From Armatimonadota bacterium (lineage in GTDB: Bacteria; Armatimonadota; Fimbriimonadia; Fimbriimonadales; Fimbriimonadaceae), in the NCBI GenBank assembly GCA_029781035.1, contig JAKOXK010000070.1, positions 62,001-126,000 on the forward strand: 64,000 nucleotides of DNA, read 5' to 3'. The notes under the pieces are model-generated. The model had not been told where the DNA came from. It saw only the letters and a list, made by a program, of their open reading frames with translations, and did not search any database. How positions within the stretch are numbered: the first letter of the stretch is position 1; the number at the start of each line of letters is the position of its first letter. The translations under genes and the position numbers were made by a program. Below, piece by piece: positions 58,203 to 64,000 of the stretch.

Positions 58203-58267
58203 TTTGAAGCCCTGAATCTTGCCTTGCCTGCGGACCGTCGCTATACTTGAAGTGGCGGTCTGCACTT

Positions 58268-58984
58268 ATGTCGCACCTCGAACGTAGCTCGAACATTAAG
58301 GAAGTCTATGGACAACGGGCACTCGTATCGATCATTCCGGGCTTGATCGGTGTGGCAATTGGCGCCGCCTTCATCGCCTATCACAGCATTTTCATTGGCC
58401 TGGGGTACGTACTGGTCTTCGGTGGGATAGCAGCGATCGTCTACGGCTCGATCCAGCTGGGCCACATGCGGAAGATTCCGTCGTTTCCAGTCAAGTGTCC
58501 GTTCTGTGGGCACAAGAACGACTTCACAGAGCAGCCGTTCTCGGATGTGCGTTGCGACAGTTGTCAGCGCATGGTTCCGATCTCGGCCGGTCGCATCCTC
58601 AACATCTCGCAGGTTCGGTGTGGCTATTGCAACCACCTGAACTACTACAATGAGAAGAGCACCGGTCTCATCTGCGAGAACTGCAACCGGATCGTCCCGA
58701 TCGCGGCCGAGGCCGGGGTCCAAGCGAAGGCGACTTTCGACCACTACACGGTCCACGACGACGACCGGCCCTACGACCTCGTCCTCTCCGACGTCGGTGG
58801 TGCCCACAACGAAGACCTTGTGACAGCGCTGCAACAGATGTTGGCCCTGAACCGGAACCAGGTCAAAGACATGTTCACGGAGCTCCCCGTCGTGCTCTTG
58901 ACCGGTATCCCGAAGAAGAAAGCCGAGCTGCTCAAGGCGCAGATCGAGATCCATCACGGCAAGGCCGACATGCGTTTGAGCTAG
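58268..58984 (+). CDS. Membrane zinc-ribbon protein with L7/L12-like C-terminus
   Basis: A 238-residue protein. Two N-terminal membrane helices (GLIGVAIGAAFIAYHSIFIG and GYVLVFGGIAAIVYGSIQLG) are followed by two zinc ribbons: CPFCGHKN with CDSC, and CGYCNHLN with CENC. The C-terminal 65 residues (VTALQQMLALNRNQVKDMF and PVVLLTGIPKKKAELLKAQIE) resemble the L7/L12 C-terminal fold, including the KAELLKAxIE helix. ATG 58268 is preferred because TATACT (58242-58247) overlaps TTG 58247. The combination is unusual; a role linking membrane and ribosome is only speculation. Confidence 0.7.
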   Translation: MSHLERSSNIKEVYGQRALVSIIPGLIGVAIGAAFIAYHSIFIGLGYVLVFGGIAAIVYGSIQLGHMRKIPSFPVKCPFCGHKNDFTEQPFSDVRCDSCQRMVPISAGRILNISQVRCGYCNHLNYYNEKSTGLICENCNRIVPIAAEAGVQAKATFDHYTVHDDDRPYDLVLSDVGGAHNEDLVTALQQMLALNRNQVKDMFTELPVVLLTGIPKKKAELLKAQIEIHHGKADMRLS

Positions 58985-59107
58985 CTCCGTCCCTCAACGC
59001 TCAGCCAGACTCGGGTATCCTCCGCGCCGACTTGCCCGGCAATCAGAGTCGTGCTTTGACGCAAGACCTGGGTGGATGCCGGGCACAAGAATGATTAGGA
59101 GAAGTCA

Positions 59108-62359
<3,252 letters not shown>

Positions 62360-62386
62360 CATCAGCGCCCAGCAGGCGGTGAGAAC

Positions 62387-62414
62387 GCGGCCCGGTCGCC
62401 AGCGACCGGGCCGC
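62387..62414. terminator. GC-rich hairpin terminator between hppA and capA-like gene
   Basis: GCGGCCCGGTC and GACCGGGCCGC form an 11-bp stem. No clear T-tract follows on either strand, so it may act as a transcription barrier for both convergent genes rather than a canonical terminator. Confidence 0.5.
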
Positions 62415-62432
62415 GCAGTCTTAAGACGAGCG

Positions 62433-63443
62433 TCAGTTCAATGCCACGGTCGTCGACCGACGGTTGCGGTACCTCTTCAAGAGCGTGTCGCCCAAGGCCT
62501 TGAAGGTCGAGACAGCCTTGGCCCGATCCTTCACTGGCAGCGGTACGACAGAACCAGTCGCGATCGCGCAGGGCAAGGCGTCCGCACCGGTGAACTTCTT
62601 CCCGTCAAAGTGCAAGCGAAACAGACAAGTGCTCCCTGGCATCGGCGAAACGAAGTTGCCGAGCGAATAGAAGATCGGGTGGCCCGCGTACACCTCTGCA
62701 CCCTGCAAGACGTGCGGATGAGCACCGAGCACGCAATCGGCTCCTGCCTCGACAAAGGCTCTTCCCAATTGCACCTGGTACGGCTTGGGCAAGTTCTGCC
62801 TCTCTTCGCCCCAGTGCAGCCAGACCACGACCACATCGGCCTCTGAGCGCGCCTCTGCCACGATGGACTTGAGACGCCGCATTTGGGGCTGCTTGATCAC
62901 GCCTCCGAGGGACAATCCGGCCACACCTGGAGAGTCAGCTGTCGCCATCGAACACTTCCACAGGGCCTGGTCTGTGACAAACGCTAAGTAGGAAACGAAC
63001 GCCACCCGAACCCCGCCAGCCGTCTTGACGACCACCGCCCTATCGGCTTGTTCAGCGTTTGGACCGACGCCGCACCAGTGAACGCCGACCTTGTCGAGCG
63101 AAGCCGTCATTTGCCGCACGCCTGCCCAGCCGTGGTCCATCGCATGGTTGTTGGCCAGTCCGACGAGTGTCAAGCCCGCGTTAGCGATGAAGGACGCTTG
63201 CGCCGGGTTGGCGCTCAAGACGAACTGCTTCTTCGCCTTGAGTTCGTCCGTGCTCTTTCTGGGCGTCGTTTCCCGGACTGTCGTCAGGGGGATTTCAAGG
63301 TTCGCACTTGCTATGTCGGCCGACTTGAGCCAGGATTGGACTCCCCGGAACACGGATTCGCCTGGCTTGATGGAGTTCAACATGATGTCACCACCCACTG
63401 CCAATGACCACGACTGCGAAATGACCGCGAGGCTCAAGAACAT
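62433..63443 (-). CDS. CapA family protein (metallophosphatase-like)
   Basis: A 336-residue CapA/PgsA-type protein. The N-terminus MFLSLAVISQSWSLAV resembles an export signal. Motifs: LAVGGDIMLNS, ANLEIPLT, LVGLANNHAMDHG, VVWLHWGEE and LGAHPHVLQGAE, with IFYSLGNFV, all typical of the CapA calcineurin-like fold. The founders of the family act in poly-gamma-glutamate capsule synthesis or export, but most members lack proof; no capB or capC is nearby. It converges with hppA. Confidence 0.92.
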   Translation of the reverse strand: MFLSLAVISQSWSLAVGGDIMLNSIKPGESVFRGVQSWLKSADIASANLEIPLTTVRETTPRKSTDELKAKKQFVLSANPAQASFIANAGLTLVGLANNHAMDHGWAGVRQMTASLDKVGVHWCGVGPNAEQADRAVVVKTAGGVRVAFVSYLAFVTDQALWKCSMATADSPGVAGLSLGGVIKQPQMRRLKSIVAEARSEADVVVVWLHWGEERQNLPKPYQVQLGRAFVEAGADCVLGAHPHVLQGAEVYAGHPIFYSLGNFVSPMPGSTCLFRLHFDGKKFTGADALPCAIATGSVVPLPVKDRAKAVSTFKALGDTLLKRYRNRRSTTVALN

Positions 63444-63609
63444 GCTCTACTCAAGGACGGCGCAAGCGCACAAAACGCACAGGAATTGTCTGTCACCGAC
63501 GAGTTGCCAGCGTCGCGAACTGTAGAAACTCCAAAAACCCGCAAGATTGCGGAGTCCATCTCCCGACACTGTTGTATAGGGGCCATGAAAGGGCCCCAGG
63601 AGCAAGACC

Positions 63610-64000
63610 TTGACAATCCGACCAACGTCAGTCCAGCCGTCTGCGGTTTCGCAGACCCAAAGTCCGTTCCAGAAGGGCCGTGAGGCCTTTGAAAGCCTGG
63701 AAAAGGCCATGCAAAGCGGCGACTTGGCTGCCGCTCAAAAGGCATACGCCACGCTCACGTCGCTGCCGAAACCTGCGAAGACGAGCGGCGGATCAAGCGG
63801 TGGCGATCCCGTGGCCGCGTCGATGGACAGCCTCGGCCAAGCCCTGCAATCCGGTGACATGAGTAAGGCCACCCAGGCGTTCAACTCCATCACGCAAGCC
63901 ATCAAGTCGCATCACAAACCGCATCCGTGGCAGTCGGGCAGGCCCCGAACTCACAACGGGCAGGTTCCAAGCCCCACTTCGGGCTCAGGTTCCTTCCCGA
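63610..64000 (+). CDS. Repeat protein of unknown function (3' end beyond window)
   Basis: An open frame from TTG 63610, with AGGAG 7 nt upstream, running off the window edge (130 codons visible). Two similar units occur: SLEKAMQSGDLAAAQKAY and SLGQALQSGDMSKATQAF, followed by a Gly/Ser/Pro-rich end. No signal peptide is seen. The repeat resembles a helix-turn-helix pair of about 50 residues. An upstream in-frame stop at 63586-63588 sets the boundary. A TATAGG lies at 63575-63580. Confidence 0.65.
   Translation, partial: MTIRPTSVQPSAVSQTQSPFQKGREAFESLEKAMQSGDLAAAQKAYATLTSLPKPAKTSGGSSGGDPVAASMDSLGQALQSGDMSKATQAFNSITQAIKSHHKPHPWQSGRPRTHNGQVPSPTSGSGSFP

Overview
The window reads as a GC-rich, diderm-type bacterial chromosome. 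A prepilin-like protein with an N-terminal [16 protein letters not shown] segment and a C-terminal H-x-DG-like end, a PEP-CTERM protein, DUF1385, a very large membrane pyrophosphatase, several serpin and beta-helix proteins and many GTG/TTG starts together suggest Armatimonadota (Fimbriimonadia-like). That is an inference from gene content; no rRNA or marker phylogeny is available here.

Layout. 1-5.3 kb: two serpins (the first cut by the window edge), a secreted LanC-like protein, a P-loop kinase, two mini membrane proteins and cutC. 5.4-11.6 kb: GYF_2/TM2 protein, secreted cupredoxin, YwiC-like membrane protein, SpoIIAA-like protein, aldo/keto reductase, cupin, SDR and small proteins. 11.6-18.4 kb: beta-helix/PA14 protein, an unknown secreted protein, and three tandem paralogues of a secreted family, the first with a PEP-CTERM anchor. 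18.4-27.6 kb: a dispersed glycan-uptake locus (binding protein, two permeases, GH38-like enzyme) with WD40, MgtC and transglutaminase genes between. 27.6-31.7 kb: CBS protein, bcp, panB, panC and tRNA-Thr. 31.7-44.6 kb: MFS exporter, glycosyltransferases, DUF1385, Nif3-like protein, tRNA-Glu, LysM-NlpC/P60 hydrolase, O-antigen-ligase-like protein and PBP2. 44.8-49.2 kb: PBP1A and a SigE-RseA-RseB-like stress module. 49.5-52.3 kb: DUF1003 and two paralogous LolA-like/thioredoxin fusions. 52.4-64 kb: GT-C transferase, STN-like protein, a second ECF sigma module, prepilin, zinc-ribbon/L7-L12-like protein, hppA, CapA-like protein and a truncated gene at the right edge.

The strongest unusual signal is at 51316-52314. 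One LolA-like/thioredoxin fusion is split by an in-frame TGA exactly at the first cysteine of the WCxxC site (W-TGA-T-Y-C). A SECIS-like hairpin with a bulged U and a GU-bearing loop begins 17 nt after the TGA, and an intact Cys paralogue lies next door. This is a good selenocysteine candidate. A second in-frame TGA (17683-17685) separates the middle tandem paralogue from a degenerate PEP-CTERM-like tail. Many genes across the window have a TANNNT-like -10 element ending about 6 nt before the start codon, which suggests widespread leaderless transcription.
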